Translations under genes and position numbers: made by a program
The notes under the pieces: generated by a model
Database searches by the model: none
Told to the model about the DNA's origin: nothing
The model's input: only the letters and a program-made list of their open reading frames with translations
Assembly (NCBI RefSeq): GCF_013403925.1
Contig: NZ_JABFDJ010000002.1
Span: forward strand, 496,001 to 560,000
Length of the DNA stretch: 64,000 nucleotides
Source of the DNA: Winogradskyella wichelsiae
GTDB lineage: Bacteria > Bacteroidota > Bacteroidia > Flavobacteriales > Flavobacteriaceae
Direction of reading: 5' to 3'
Shown here: one piece after another, positions 53,424 through 63,610 of the stretch
Layout: every line of letters begins with the position of its first letter
Position numbering within the stretch: position 1 is the stretch's first letter

Positions 53424-55694
53424 TTAGTTGAACTTTTTCTTCTTATCCTTCTTCTTAAACAAGCGTTTAATAAAGCCATCTCGTTTAGTTGGCTCACAAT
53501 CTAAATCTTCTAATACTTTATTTGAAGGTTTTTCAAACTTAGCCCTTGTTATCGATTTATAGTCGTTATCCTTGTTTAACTTCTGATAGAATTTGGCAAA
53601 AATCGGTAAAGCCGAATTGGCACCTTGCCCCATTCCTGTAGATTTAAATCCAATACTATGGTTGTCATTACCAACCCAAGTTATAGTGACTAAATTTGGC
53701 GTTAAACCAACAAACCAACCATCTTTATTGTTTTGTGTAGTTCCTGTTTTACCTGCAATATCATTTGTTAAACCATAAGTGTTTCTCAATCGTGTTGCGG
53801 TTCCTTTATTTACCGTAGATTTCATCATCTCTAAAAGCACCTGCCTTGTATAATCACTAAAGGCTTGTTTTTCGGCAATTTCAGGTTTAAAGGTTGCAAT
53901 AACATTTCCTGCTTTATCTTCAATTTTAGTGATATAATAAGGGGTAACGGATTTACTTTTATTTAAATAACTCGCATATGCACCTGTTAATTCTTTCAAA
54001 TTAATTTCAGCAACACCTAAGGCTAAAGAAGGTTCTTCAGGCATTTCTTTTGTGATTCCTAGTTTTTCAACTTGCTCAATCACCTTTTCAATTCCGACTT
54101 CTTCTAACACCTTAACCGAAATGGTATTTACAGAATTACTCAAGGCTTTTTCTAGTGTATAATTGATATACGGATCTTCTTCAGAGTCTCCCGAATTACT
54201 AGGTGCCCAATCGTCATAATCCGTGTAAGTTACTTTGCTTAATGAAAAATAGGTACAAGGATCTAAACCATCATCTACAGCTGCTGTATATACAAATGGT
54301 TTAAAAGTAGAACCGACTTGACGTTCACTTTGAGAAACATGATCGTATTTAAAATAACGATAATCAACACCTCCAACATAAGCTCTCACAGCCCCTGTAG
54401 TTGGCTCAATAGATAGCATTCCTGTGTTTAAAAACTTTAGATAATGCTTCAAACTATCTAGTGTAGATATATTTTTAATCGTATCGCCTTGCCAAGTAAA
54501 TAAATCTGTTGGTCGTTTAATGCTTAAAGAATCTTTAATTTGTTGATCGGTGAGTCCTTTTTCCTTGTAAGCTTTTACCTGAGGTAATTTATTAATTTCA
54601 CTTTCTAGAAGTTTCCTATTTGTTTCCCAAGGTCCAAATTTCCCGTAAGAACTTTCAAAAGCAGCTTGCAATTTACTCATGTGCTCTTGCATGGCCATTT
54701 CTGCCAATTCTTGCATTTTGTAGTCTAGAGTGGTATGTACAATAAGTCCATCTTTATATAAATCATACTTTTCACCATTTGGTGTTTCTAAAGTATCTAA
54801 AATAGATTCTAACTGCTTTTTAACTTCAGCTCTAAAATAAGGGGCTAAACCTACATCGTGATTAAAAGAGCGATAATCTAATTCTAACTCTTGATCAGAA
54901 TAATAAGTTAAGGAATCTTCAGACAGATAACCATAATTTTTCATCTGAAATAAAACCACATTACGTCGGTCTTTACTGCGATCTAAGTGTACTCTGGGAT
55001 TGTAATAGGTATTCGCTTTTAGTGTCCCAACTAAAGTTGCTGCTTCATTAATAGAAATATCTTTCACCGATTTATTAAAGAATTTAAACGATGCACTTTC
55101 TATACCATAGGTATTATCGGAAAATGGAACCGTATTAAGGTATAGGGTTAAAATTTCGTTTTTAGAATAAACCTCTTCAATACGTTGTGCTACAATAGAC
55201 TCTTTAAACTTATTAATTAGCATACTAAAAAATGCATAATTCTTCCTTCCATATAGATTTTTAGCCAACTGAAGCGTAATTGTACTTCCTCCTCCGGCTG
55301 ATTTATCTTGAAGAATTAAATTCTTAACAAACACACGCATTAAACTAATATTATCTATACCGTCGTGCTCATAAAAACGAGAATCTTCTGTCGCAACTAA
55401 GGCTTCAATAAGATGTTTGGGTAAGTCTTCAAACTTTACAGGTTGTCTGTCATAAATATAGTATTTACCTATTAATTTTTCGTCTTTATCTAAAAGCTGC
55501 GTGGCTTGTTCTTGTTTAATAGAACTGATATCGTCTATGGTTGGAACTTTTCCAAAAAAACCAGCATATATGCTAATGTATAAACCAAAAAGAAATAATA
55601 AAATGGCTGCTATTAAAATAACGAGCCATTTTATCCATTTGCTTTTTAATATCTTTTTAATCGAAGTTTTAAAACGCGATTGGGAAGTATTCAT
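53424..55694 (-). CDS. Class A penicillin-binding protein (PBP1A-type)
   Basis: 756 residues. A membrane anchor (about 22-44) is followed by a GT51 domain with catalytic Glu103 (TEDSRFYEH) and GGGSTITLQLAKNLY, then the transpeptidase domain with STFK (SxxK), SVN in SNSVNT, and KTG in GKTGTTQNNKDGW. A basic C-terminal tail (KRLFKKKDKKKKF) is present. It synthesises and cross-links peptidoglycan. It lies 15 bp downstream of hflX and probably shares its transcript. It is the second class A PBP in the window; PBP1C is at 4379. Confidence 0.95.
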   Translation of the reverse strand: MNTSQSRFKTSIKKILKSKWIKWLVILIAAILLFLFGLYISIYAGFFGKVPTIDDISSIKQEQATQLLDKDEKLIGKYYIYDRQPVKFEDLPKHLIEALVATEDSRFYEHDGIDNISLMRVFVKNLILQDKSAGGGSTITLQLAKNLYGRKNYAFFSMLINKFKESIVAQRIEEVYSKNEILTLYLNTVPFSDNTYGIESASFKFFNKSVKDISINEAATLVGTLKANTYYNPRVHLDRSKDRRNVVLFQMKNYGYLSEDSLTYYSDQELELDYRSFNHDVGLAPYFRAEVKKQLESILDTLETPNGEKYDLYKDGLIVHTTLDYKMQELAEMAMQEHMSKLQAAFESSYGKFGPWETNRKLLESEINKLPQVKAYKEKGLTDQQIKDSLSIKRPTDLFTWQGDTIKNISTLDSLKHYLKFLNTGMLSIEPTTGAVRAYVGGVDYRYFKYDHVSQSERQVGSTFKPFVYTAAVDDGLDPCTYFSLSKVTYTDYDDWAPSNSGDSEEDPYINYTLEKALSNSVNTISVKVLEEVGIEKVIEQVEKLGITKEMPEEPSLALGVAEINLKELTGAYASYLNKSKSVTPYYITKIEDKAGNVIATFKPEIAEKQAFSDYTRQVLLEMMKSTVNKGTATRLRNTYGLTNDIAGKTGTTQNNKDGWFVGLTPNLVTITWVGNDNHSIGFKSTGMGQGANSALPIFAKFYQKLNKDNDYKSITRAKFEKPSNKVLEDLDCEPTKRDGFIKRLFKKKDKKKKFN

Positions 55695-55709
55695 AAAAAG
55701 GAAAGGTTT

Positions 55710-56921
55710 TTATTCTATATCTTCAACATCTGGATATAGGAAATGATTGTATGGAAAACGGGTCACATGGATTTCTCTGACTTCTTTATAAACACGTTTT
55801 CTAAAATCGTCCATGTTCTCTTTATTTAATGCTGAAATAAATAAAGCATTATCACCTACCCTAGACATCCATGTTTTTTTCCATTCGTCAATAGTAAAAT
55901 TAGCTTCTGTGCGTACTTCAACTAAATCTTCTTCGTCAAAAGGTTCTGGCTCATAAGCATCAATTTTATTAAAAACCATGATAGTTGGCTTGTCTTTACT
56001 ATCAATTTCGTCTAAAATCTGGTTAACCGAATCGATGTGCTCTTCAAAATTAGTATGAGAAATATCTACAACGTGAAGTAATAAATCAGCTTCGCGAACT
56101 TCATCTAAAGTACTTTTAAAAGATTCCACCAATTGTGTTGGTAATTTTCTAATGAAACCAACGGTATCACTCATTAAAAATGGCAAATTACCAATCACCA
56201 CTTTTCTAACGGTAGTATCTAAGGTGGCGAACAATTTATTTTCAGCAAAAACATCACTTTTACTAATGACATTCATTAAAGTAGATTTACCAACATTGGT
56301 ATAACCAACCAACGCCACACGCACCATTTTACCACGATTACCACGTTGTACGGCTTGTTGCTTATCTATAACTTTAATCTTTGCTTTTAGTAATGCTATT
56401 TTATCGCGTACAATACGTCTATCCGTTTCAATCTCTGTTTCACCAGGTCCACGCATTCCAATACCTCCTTTTTGACGTTCGAGGTGTGTCCACATTCCTT
56501 TTAGTCTTGGTAATAAATATTCACATTGAGCTAATTCTACTTGTGTTCTAGCATAACTCGTTTGTGCACGTTGCGCAAAAATGTCTAGAATAAGATTGGT
56601 TCTATCTAAAATCTTACAATTTAGTATGCCACTAATGTTTCGTTCTTGAGCAGGCGATAATTCATCATCAAAAATAACGGTACCAATACCATTTGCTTCT
56701 ACAAATTGCCGTACATCTTCCATTTTTCCTGTACCAATGAAGGTTTTAGGATTAGGAATAGCCATTTTTTGTGTGAAGCGCTTTATAACTTCACCACCGG
56801 CAGTAAAGGTTAAAAACTCTAATTCATCTAAGTATTCTTTAGATTTTTCCTCATCTTGATTTTGAGTTACAACACCAATGAGTACTGCTTTTTCTAAATC
56901 TATATCTTTTTTTTCTATCAT
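55710..56921 (-). CDS. hflX: Ribosome-associated GTPase HflX
   Basis: 403 residues from the ATG at 56921; an ATG six codons upstream falls in the -7 element. The N-terminal HflX domain (KMEDVRQFVEANGIGTVIFDDELSPAQERNI) and the ARTQVELAQCEYLLPRLKGMW linker precede the G domain with G1 GYTNVGKST, G3 DTVGF and G4 NKID. It splits stalled or hibernating ribosomes under stress. It is the first gene of a two-gene unit with PBP1A. Confidence 0.96.
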   Translation of the reverse strand: MIEKKDIDLEKAVLIGVVTQNQDEEKSKEYLDELEFLTFTAGGEVIKRFTQKMAIPNPKTFIGTGKMEDVRQFVEANGIGTVIFDDELSPAQERNISGILNCKILDRTNLILDIFAQRAQTSYARTQVELAQCEYLLPRLKGMWTHLERQKGGIGMRGPGETEIETDRRIVRDKIALLKAKIKVIDKQQAVQRGNRGKMVRVALVGYTNVGKSTLMNVISKSDVFAENKLFATLDTTVRKVVIGNLPFLMSDTVGFIRKLPTQLVESFKSTLDEVREADLLLHVVDISHTNFEEHIDSVNQILDEIDSKDKPTIMVFNKIDAYEPEPFDEEDLVEVRTEANFTIDEWKKTWMSRVGDNALFISALNKENMDDFRKRVYKEVREIHVTRFPYNHFLYPDVEDIE

Positions 56922-56936
56922 ATTTAAAGTAAAGTA

Positions 56937-56944
56937 CAAAGTTA
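56937..56944 (-). promoter_or_regulatory. -7 promoter element of hflX
   Basis: Minus-strand TAACTTTG (TAnnTTTG), 15 bp from the hflX ATG. A TTG lies 16 bp upstream, slightly short of the usual spacing. Confidence 0.5.
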
Positions 56945-56994
56945 AGCATTTGGTTTATCCCAATATAATGTTTAAAAACCTATATTTAATCCCT

Positions 56995-57945
56995 ATGAAT
57001 AATACACCTACAAATTACACTATTGCGTTTTATAATATCGAAAATTTATTTGACATAGAAAACAATAACCTAATAAATGATAATGACTTTTTACCAACAT
57101 CTAGAAAACAATGGACAAGAAAGCGTTATGAAAATAAAATATTGAAATTAGGATCTGTAATTTCTAAAATAGGTAATGAAAACAGTGAAACGGCACCTAT
57201 ATTAGTTGGCTTAGCAGAAGTAGAAAACAAAAAAGCACTTTCTGACTTAATTAATAGTACTGATCTTAAAGATGAAAACTATAGCTACATACATTACGAC
57301 TCTCCAGATGAAAGAGGAATTGATGTTGCATTACTATATAAGAGCGATATTTTTAAAGTGAACCACTCCGAAACTTTCTCAGTGTACCTTGAAAGAGAAA
57401 ATGGAGAACAAGATTACACAAGAGATGTCTTACTAGTGCAAGGTGAACTTAATAATGAACAAATTAATGTGATTGTTAATCATTGGTCTTCACGTAGAGA
57501 AGGGATTAAAGAAACAGAATTTAAGCGACTAGAAGCTGCAAGTGTTGTTAATACTGTTATTAAATCATTAAAAAAAGATGATCCTAATGTAAAGATTATT
57601 GTAATGGGAGACTTTAATGACAACCCAAATAGCACTAGCATACAATCATTAGAAGACGAAAGCCTTCTATTTAATCCTTTTAAAACGGTTTGGTCTTATG
57701 ATAATGGGAGTTCTAGTCATAATTTTCAATGGCAATTATTTGATCAAATTTTATTTTCAACCAATTTTTTCGACACTTCTAATTCTGGCTTAATTTTCAA
57801 TAATGCTCAGGTTTTTAACAGTAAATTTATCACTCAGCAGCATGGAAAATACAAAGGCCAACCTTTTAGAACCTTTGTGGGTCAAAAATACCATGGCGGA
57901 TATAGCGATCACTTCCCCGTTTTCATTGAATTGAAGACTTCATAA
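56995..57945 (+). CDS. Cytoplasmic EEP-family phosphodiesterase/nuclease
   Basis: 316 residues from the ATG at 56995. The longer frame from 56878 overlaps hflX and gives a non-conserved N-terminus. Motifs: FYNIENLFD, the Glu in LAEVENKKAL, ERGIDVALLY, VIVNHWSSR, MGDFNDNP, GYSDHFPVFIE. It is a clear paralogue of the secreted enzyme at 7284-8345 but has no signal peptide, so it should act in the cytoplasm. A weak -7 (TATATTTA, 56981-56988) only 6 bp before the start suggests a leaderless mRNA. Confidence 0.85.
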   Translation: MNNTPTNYTIAFYNIENLFDIENNNLINDNDFLPTSRKQWTRKRYENKILKLGSVISKIGNENSETAPILVGLAEVENKKALSDLINSTDLKDENYSYIHYDSPDERGIDVALLYKSDIFKVNHSETFSVYLERENGEQDYTRDVLLVQGELNNEQINVIVNHWSSRREGIKETEFKRLEAASVVNTVIKSLKKDDPNVKIIVMGDFNDNPNSTSIQSLEDESLLFNPFKTVWSYDNGSSSHNFQWQLFDQILFSTNFFDTSNSGLIFNNAQVFNSKFITQQHGKYKGQPFRTFVGQKYHGGYSDHFPVFIELKTS

Positions 57946-58170
57946 AACACAACCCCCACCATTGACCGAGTATAAATGTCGTTCATCTATTTTCATTATG
58001 TTAACAGTGTGTTAATAGGCCTTTTTTATATATTCGGGTTTGCATAGTATCTACCGTCTAACCAACGTGAACTATACAAATTTCAACCTTAATTCCCTGT
58101 TTAACTAACAAATGTCTTTATAATCAAATGGTTATAAAAAAACAAACAATTTTTAACAAAACGATTAATA

Positions 58171-61100
58171 ATGAAAAAAATTACTCTCTTTTTATTTTTG
58201 CTTTCATTGGTTACTACCATTAGTATTGAAGCACAAATAACTACTTTTCCTTACACTGAAGATTTTGAGTCTGGTGATGGAGGCTGGGTAGCTAACAATA
58301 CCTCTAATGGTACTTGGGCCTTAGGAACACCAACAGGTGCTATTATAAACAGTGCTGCTTCTGGTTCAAACTCTTGGGTAACGAATCTCTCAGGAACTTA
58401 CAACACAAGTGAAAACTCTTGGGTAACAAGTCCTGTATTTAATTTTTCGTCTTTAGCTGCACCATCTATTGAATTAAATATTTGGTACGATTCTGAATTT
58501 AGCTATGATGGAGCTGTTCTTCAATCTTCTATTGATGGAGGATCTACCTGGAACAACGTAGGTGCAAATGGCGACTCAAACAATTGGTATACAGATAATA
58601 CTATCGGTGGTTCACCTGGTGGACAATCAGAAGGTTGGTCTGGTACAGGAACAGCAGGAACAAATGCTTGGGTTATTGCAAGACATGCATTAACTGGATT
58701 AGGTGGTGAATCTAACGTAATCTTTAGAATAGCTTTTGGATCTGATTTTTCTATTGTGGATGAAGGTTTTGGTTTTGATGATATTAATATTTTTGAAGTT
58801 ATATGTCCTGAGCCAACTGACATTGCGATAACCAATATAACTGAAACAACAGCAGATATTAGTTGGAGTCCAGGTGGAGCTGAAACACTTTGGGATTTAG
58901 AATGGGGAATTTCTGGTTTCACACCGGGCTCAGGTACTATAGAAGCTGGACTGACAACAACTTCATTTAGCCTAACAAGTTTAACTTTAAGTACTACTTA
59001 TGATGTATATATAGTCTCTGATTGCCAAAGTCTTGGTACTTCTACTGTTGTAGGTCCAATAATATTTAATACACAGGTTCCAGGTGGCTCATGTGCTTCT
59101 GCATTGCCAATGGCAGTAGAAGTAGATTGCGATAGTGCAACACCAATAACTTTTGATTTTAGTATTGCTGAAGATACTGTTGCTAGTGGGGAAAATCCGT
59201 CTTGTGATGCCTTTGATAATTATGGTTATTGGATAAGTTTTACAGCTCCAGCAATTGGATCTGTTGTAATCAATTTTGATGGTGCAGCAGACAGTATTGG
59301 ATTACAAGTATTCGAATCTTGTGGTGGAACTGAAGTTTCAGAATGTAATGATAATTTTTTAAATGCTGGCGATGATTCAGGTGTAATTGGTGGTTTAACA
59401 CCAGGAGACACTTATTATGCTGTTATTTGGAGTGATACCCAAAGTGGTTCAGCAGATGTTTGTATTGAAGAAGGACCTACTTGCCCTTATCCAATCAATC
59501 TAGAAGCAACTAATCTTACTGAAAGTACTGCCGATTTAAGCTGGTCAGAAAACGGTGCAGCTACTTCGTGGAATATAGAATGGGGAATTTCTGGTTTCAC
59601 ACCAGGTACAGGTACCATGATTAACAACGTAACAACAAACCCATATAGTTTAAGTGGTTTAGAGCCGGACACAGAATACGATTTCTATGTACAAGCTATT
59701 TGTACTAGTGAAACTTCAGATTTTGCAGGACCGCTAACCTTCTTAACAATGCCACAAACTAATTTCACTATTGATTGTGGTGTAGGTCCATTAACACAAG
59801 ATTATTGTTATGATAATAATGACATTAACGTTTTTACATTCACAAGCAATGATGGCACACCATTAAATCTAACATTTAATTCAGGTTTTGTGGAAAACAT
59901 CTATGATGAATTAGTGGTTATAGACTCTGATGGCCTACCTTTTGACGGTTACGCACCAGAAGATGATAATTATGGTAATGAAGGTAATATTGCAGGACTT
60001 ACTTTTCAATCTACAGGAGATACTATTTCGTTTTATATTAATTCTGACACAAGTAACAGTTGTTCTGATGGATATAACACTGGTATTAACTATACCGTAT
60101 CTTGTGCTACATGTATTAATCCGCAAGCAACCTTCGCAGTTATTGATGATTGCAATAATGGTGAACAATTTTTAATTGATATTGCAATAGATAGTTTGGG
60201 TGATGCGTCATCCCTAACTATTACTAACAATATTGATGGTGATGCTATTCCTGTTACGGAAACAGGAACATATCAAATGGGACCTTTTCCATTTTTGCAA
60301 GATGTTATTATCTCGGTAAGTAATGATCAAGACTTTAATTGTCTCATTAACAGCCAAGTAATTCAACTTTTAGATTGTCCTCCAGAAAATAATAATCCAT
60401 GTAGTGCTACTATTGCATTTGTAAATGATGATATTCTATGTGCACAGAGTACGCCAGGAACATTATTAGGAGCAACACCTACATCTAATATTGCAGATCC
60501 TTCATGTGGAGGAAACGCCGATGATGATGTTTGGTTTCAGTTTGAAGCTCAGAGTGAGTATCAATTAATTTCTTTAGCTAATATATCTGGAAGTGATACC
60601 TCACTCTTAGCACATGCACTTTATGAAGGTACTTGTGACAACTTAAATGAAATAGCCTGTGTTGAACTTGAATCAGACTTTTTTTCTGAGGATCTCCCAT
60701 CATCTAGTGCTACACCACAACTTGTTATAGGAAACACATATTTTATTAGAATATTTTCATATAATGATTCTAATGAAGACACAACTTTTGATTTATGTAT
60801 TACACCATATGTTGCACCAATAAACTTACAATGTGATTTGGCAGAGAACTATTGTAGTGGTAGTGATGCTTCTGATATTTTATATACCTATAATACTATT
60901 GGCTTAGATGGTGGAGCTGGATCAATAGGTTGCTTGTCTGAAACACCCAACCCAACCTATAGTGTTTTAGAAGTTGGAACAACTGGTGAAATTTTGATTG
61001 AAATGGTTCAAAACACAGCTTTTGATGCTAATGATAATCCTATTGGAGATGGGTTAGATGTCGATTTTATACTTTGGGGACCATTTGCAGCAGGAGAGGA

Positions 61101-62655
61101 TTTATGTAATTTATCAACAGTAGTAGATTGTAGTTATTCTGCAGCACCTGTAGAAAACGTAACATTAACAAATGCACAAGCTGGTGAAATATATCTATTA
61201 CTAATTACAAATTATGCAAGAGATGCTGGTGTTATACAAGTTAGGCAAACTAATGTTGGTGGTGCTGATGCCGGTAGTACAATAGCAGATATAAACGCCT
61301 CTATAGTTAGTGATGATGCTTATATAGATCCTAGTAACGATGATAACGAAACTGACATAGTATCTCTTTGTGGTTATACTTCTTTAACTATTGAAACAAA
61401 CTCACCTTTCGCTGATGACTATATTTGGTTTAAAGACGGAGATGAAATAGCTGGTGAAAACTCTAGCGAACTGACAATTACAGAGTCTGGTGTATATCAA
61501 GTTCAAGCTTTTGACTCACAGTGTAATTCAAATGCCCTATCACAATTGGTAGATATTAGCTTATACAATAGCCCAGACCCACTTGCAGATCTAATAATTA
61601 CAAGATGCCCTAGCTCTGATGGTAATGGAACCGTGGCATTTGATTTAGACGAATTCTCTGCTTCACTAGGTTTAGACGGTTATACTATTACTTATTACAC
61701 TTCTTTAGCCGATGCTAACCCCGCAGTCAACGCTGTAACTTCACCATACACATCAGCCGGTGAAACGTTAATTATGAGAATAGAAGATACTGCGGCATTT
61801 AATGATGGTTATTTAGGTTGTCGTCAATTACCTGAAGTAGAATTAGTTGTCAGTGGTACAGCACCTGTAATAAACGACGTTGAAGACTTCATTGTTTGTG
61901 ATGATTTAGATGGTACTGTAGATGGTTTTACAGAGTTCGATTTAGCATCTAATAATGCTTTAATAACTTCAGATACCAATATAAATGTTACTTATCATAC
62001 TTCTTTAGAAGATGCTGATGTAGGTGCTAATGCTTTAACAAGCCCGTATACTAGTGGAGGAGAAACAATCTATGTTAGGGCAGAAGATGCAACAACAGGA
62101 TGTTACGAAACCACATCATTCAACTTAGTAATTAACGTTGTACCATTAGCTAGCTTTGACCCTCAATACAATTATATTGTATGTCCAGAAGCAACATCAC
62201 CAATTACAATTGGTATTGCACCAGAGAATTTCACAGCAACGGATGTTACAATAAGTTGGGAATTTAATGGAGTTTCTGTTCCTGGAAATGGTTTAACCTT
62301 AGATACCGTTTTATTAGCAGGTGATTATACAGCTATAATAGAATTTAACAATTCTACTTGTACAAACCCAATCACTATAACAGTTGAACAAGCTGAAATT
62401 TGTGAATTCCCAGAAGGTATCTCACCAAACAATGATGGTAAGAATGACGCTTTTGATCTTAGAGCCTTTGATGTTACTAAGCTAGAAATCTTTAACAGAT
62501 ATGGCACTAAAGTATACTCTAAAAACAACTATACTAACGAGTGGAAAGGTCAAACAGATGATGGTGAAGAGTTACCAGTTGGTACTTATTTCTACACCGT
62601 TATTTATGAAGGTGGAGCAAAGTCTAAAAGTGCTTGGGTATATATTAACAGATAA
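58171..62655 (+). CDS. Large secreted multidomain protein with T9SS type B (gliding-type) C-terminal domain
   Basis: 1494 residues. Signal peptide to about 21, a choice-of-anchor J-like domain (about 25-205), FN3 domains at about 215-300 and 437-525, a CUB-like region (about 530-645), PPC-like and Ig-like modules with a repeated SPYTS(A/G)GET unit (about 1180-1330), and a CHU_C/gliding-motility-associated C-terminal domain (about 1410-1494: EGISPNNDGKNDAFDLRAF, LEIFNRYGTKVYS, LPVGTYFYTVIY). That domain directs export by the type IX system and surface retention. Over 25 Cys residues are present. It is probably an adhesin. The PorP/SprF gene 29 bp downstream is the usual partner. Confidence 0.93.
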   Translation: MKKITLFLFLLSLVTTISIEAQITTFPYTEDFESGDGGWVANNTSNGTWALGTPTGAIINSAASGSNSWVTNLSGTYNTSENSWVTSPVFNFSSLAAPSIELNIWYDSEFSYDGAVLQSSIDGGSTWNNVGANGDSNNWYTDNTIGGSPGGQSEGWSGTGTAGTNAWVIARHALTGLGGESNVIFRIAFGSDFSIVDEGFGFDDINIFEVICPEPTDIAITNITETTADISWSPGGAETLWDLEWGISGFTPGSGTIEAGLTTTSFSLTSLTLSTTYDVYIVSDCQSLGTSTVVGPIIFNTQVPGGSCASALPMAVEVDCDSATPITFDFSIAEDTVASGENPSCDAFDNYGYWISFTAPAIGSVVINFDGAADSIGLQVFESCGGTEVSECNDNFLNAGDDSGVIGGLTPGDTYYAVIWSDTQSGSADVCIEEGPTCPYPINLEATNLTESTADLSWSENGAATSWNIEWGISGFTPGTGTMINNVTTNPYSLSGLEPDTEYDFYVQAICTSETSDFAGPLTFLTMPQTNFTIDCGVGPLTQDYCYDNNDINVFTFTSNDGTPLNLTFNSGFVENIYDELVVIDSDGLPFDGYAPEDDNYGNEGNIAGLTFQSTGDTISFYINSDTSNSCSDGYNTGINYTVSCATCINPQATFAVIDDCNNGEQFLIDIAIDSLGDASSLTITNNIDGDAIPVTETGTYQMGPFPFLQDVIISVSNDQDFNCLINSQVIQLLDCPPENNNPCSATIAFVNDDILCAQSTPGTLLGATPTSNIADPSCGGNADDDVWFQFEAQSEYQLISLANISGSDTSLLAHALYEGTCDNLNEIACVELESDFFSEDLPSSSATPQLVIGNTYFIRIFSYNDSNEDTTFDLCITPYVAPINLQCDLAENYCSGSDASDILYTYNTIGLDGGAGSIGCLSETPNPTYSVLEVGTTGEILIEMVQNTAFDANDNPIGDGLDVDFILWGPFAAGEDLCNLSTVVDCSYSAAPVENVTLTNAQAGEIYLLLITNYARDAGVIQVRQTNVGGADAGSTIADINASIVSDDAYIDPSNDDNETDIVSLCGYTSLTIETNSPFADDYIWFKDGDEIAGENSSELTITESGVYQVQAFDSQCNSNALSQLVDISLYNSPDPLADLIITRCPSSDGNGTVAFDLDEFSASLGLDGYTITYYTSLADANPAVNAVTSPYTSAGETLIMRIEDTAAFNDGYLGCRQLPEVELVVSGTAPVINDVEDFIVCDDLDGTVDGFTEFDLASNNALITSDTNINVTYHTSLEDADVGANALTSPYTSGGETIYVRAEDATTGCYETTSFNLVINVVPLASFDPQYNYIVCPEATSPITIGIAPENFTATDVTISWEFNGVSVPGNGLTLDTVLLAGDYTAIIEFNNSTCTNPITITVEQAEICEFPEGISPNNDGKNDAFDLRAFDVTKLEIFNRYGTKVYSKNNYTNEWKGQTDDGEELPVGTYFYTVIYEGGAKSKSAWVYINR

Positions 62656-62684
62656 TTAAATAACAGAATCAACTACTAATTATA

Positions 62685-63590
62685 ATGAAAAAACTCACTA
62701 TTATAGCGGTCTTGCTTTTAGCATTTAAAATGCACGGACAACAAGACCCTCAGTACACGCAGTACATGTATAATATGAACATAGTCAATCCTGCTTATGC
62801 AGGATCAAAAGAAAATCTTTCTTTTGGACTATTGTACAGAACCCAATGGACAAAAATTGATGGAGGTCCAGAAACAGGAACATTTTTTGGACACTCTCCA
62901 ATAGGTAATAACATGGGATTAGGTGTCTCTGTAATTGCAGACAACATAGGACCTGTAAAGGAAACCAATGCTTATGTAGATCTGTCTTACACCTTAAATT
63001 TAGGTGGTGAACACAAACTAGCTTTTGGTATTAAAGCTGGTGCGACATTCCATGATATAGGATTAACGGACTTAGAGGTTATTGATCCTACTGATGATTT
63101 TTTCTCACAAGACATTAATACAACGACTCCTAACTTTGGGGCAGGATTCTTTTACTACACAGATAAGTATTACGTATCGTTATCTGCACCAAACTTATTA
63201 TCATCAGTTCATTTAGATGATAATGGTACTAAAATAGGTTCAGAGACACAGCATTACTTTTTAACTGGTGGTTATGTATTTGATCTTTCACCAAATACAG
63301 AACTTAAACCTTCTGTAATGGTAAAATCTGCTTTTGATGCACCAACGTCTTTTGATGTTAACTTAAATGCTAGATTTTTTAAGAAGTTTGAAATTGGAGC
63401 ATCTTATAGATTAGATGATTCGTTTTCTGGGTTAGTAAACTTTGCAGTTACACCTTCTGTTAGAATTGGTTATGCTTACGATGCTATAACTTCCGACATT
63501 AAAGAATATGCCTCTGCATCACACGAGATCATGTTATTATTCGATCTTAATTTCCCGAAACGTGTTTCTCGTTCACCAAGATACTTTTAA
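62685..63590 (+). CDS. PorP/SprF family type IX secretion membrane protein
   Basis: 301 residues. Signal peptide (cleaved near HGQQ, about 19), then QYTQYMYNMNIVNPAYAGSKENLSFGLLYRTQW, the signature start of the family, and a beta-barrel ending in VSRSPRYF. PorP/SprF proteins are encoded beside genes for secreted proteins with type B sorting domains and help to export or anchor them. It follows the 1494-residue protein at 29 bp and precedes the TPR protein at 20 bp. Confidence 0.95.
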   Translation: MKKLTIIAVLLLAFKMHGQQDPQYTQYMYNMNIVNPAYAGSKENLSFGLLYRTQWTKIDGGPETGTFFGHSPIGNNMGLGVSVIADNIGPVKETNAYVDLSYTLNLGGEHKLAFGIKAGATFHDIGLTDLEVIDPTDDFFSQDINTTTPNFGAGFFYYTDKYYVSLSAPNLLSSVHLDDNGTKIGSETQHYFLTGGYVFDLSPNTELKPSVMVKSAFDAPTSFDVNLNARFFKKFEIGASYRLDDSFSGLVNFAVTPSVRIGYAYDAITSDIKEYASASHEIMLLFDLNFPKRVSRSPRYF

Positions 63591-63610
63591 TCAGTTAAGC
63601 TAAAACAATT

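Noticed and set aside
56878-56994. Upstream start for the second EEP gene, overlapping hflX
   Set aside because: The extra 39 residues are translated from the antisense of hflX and its promoter, and the conserved EEP core begins just after the ATG at 56995.
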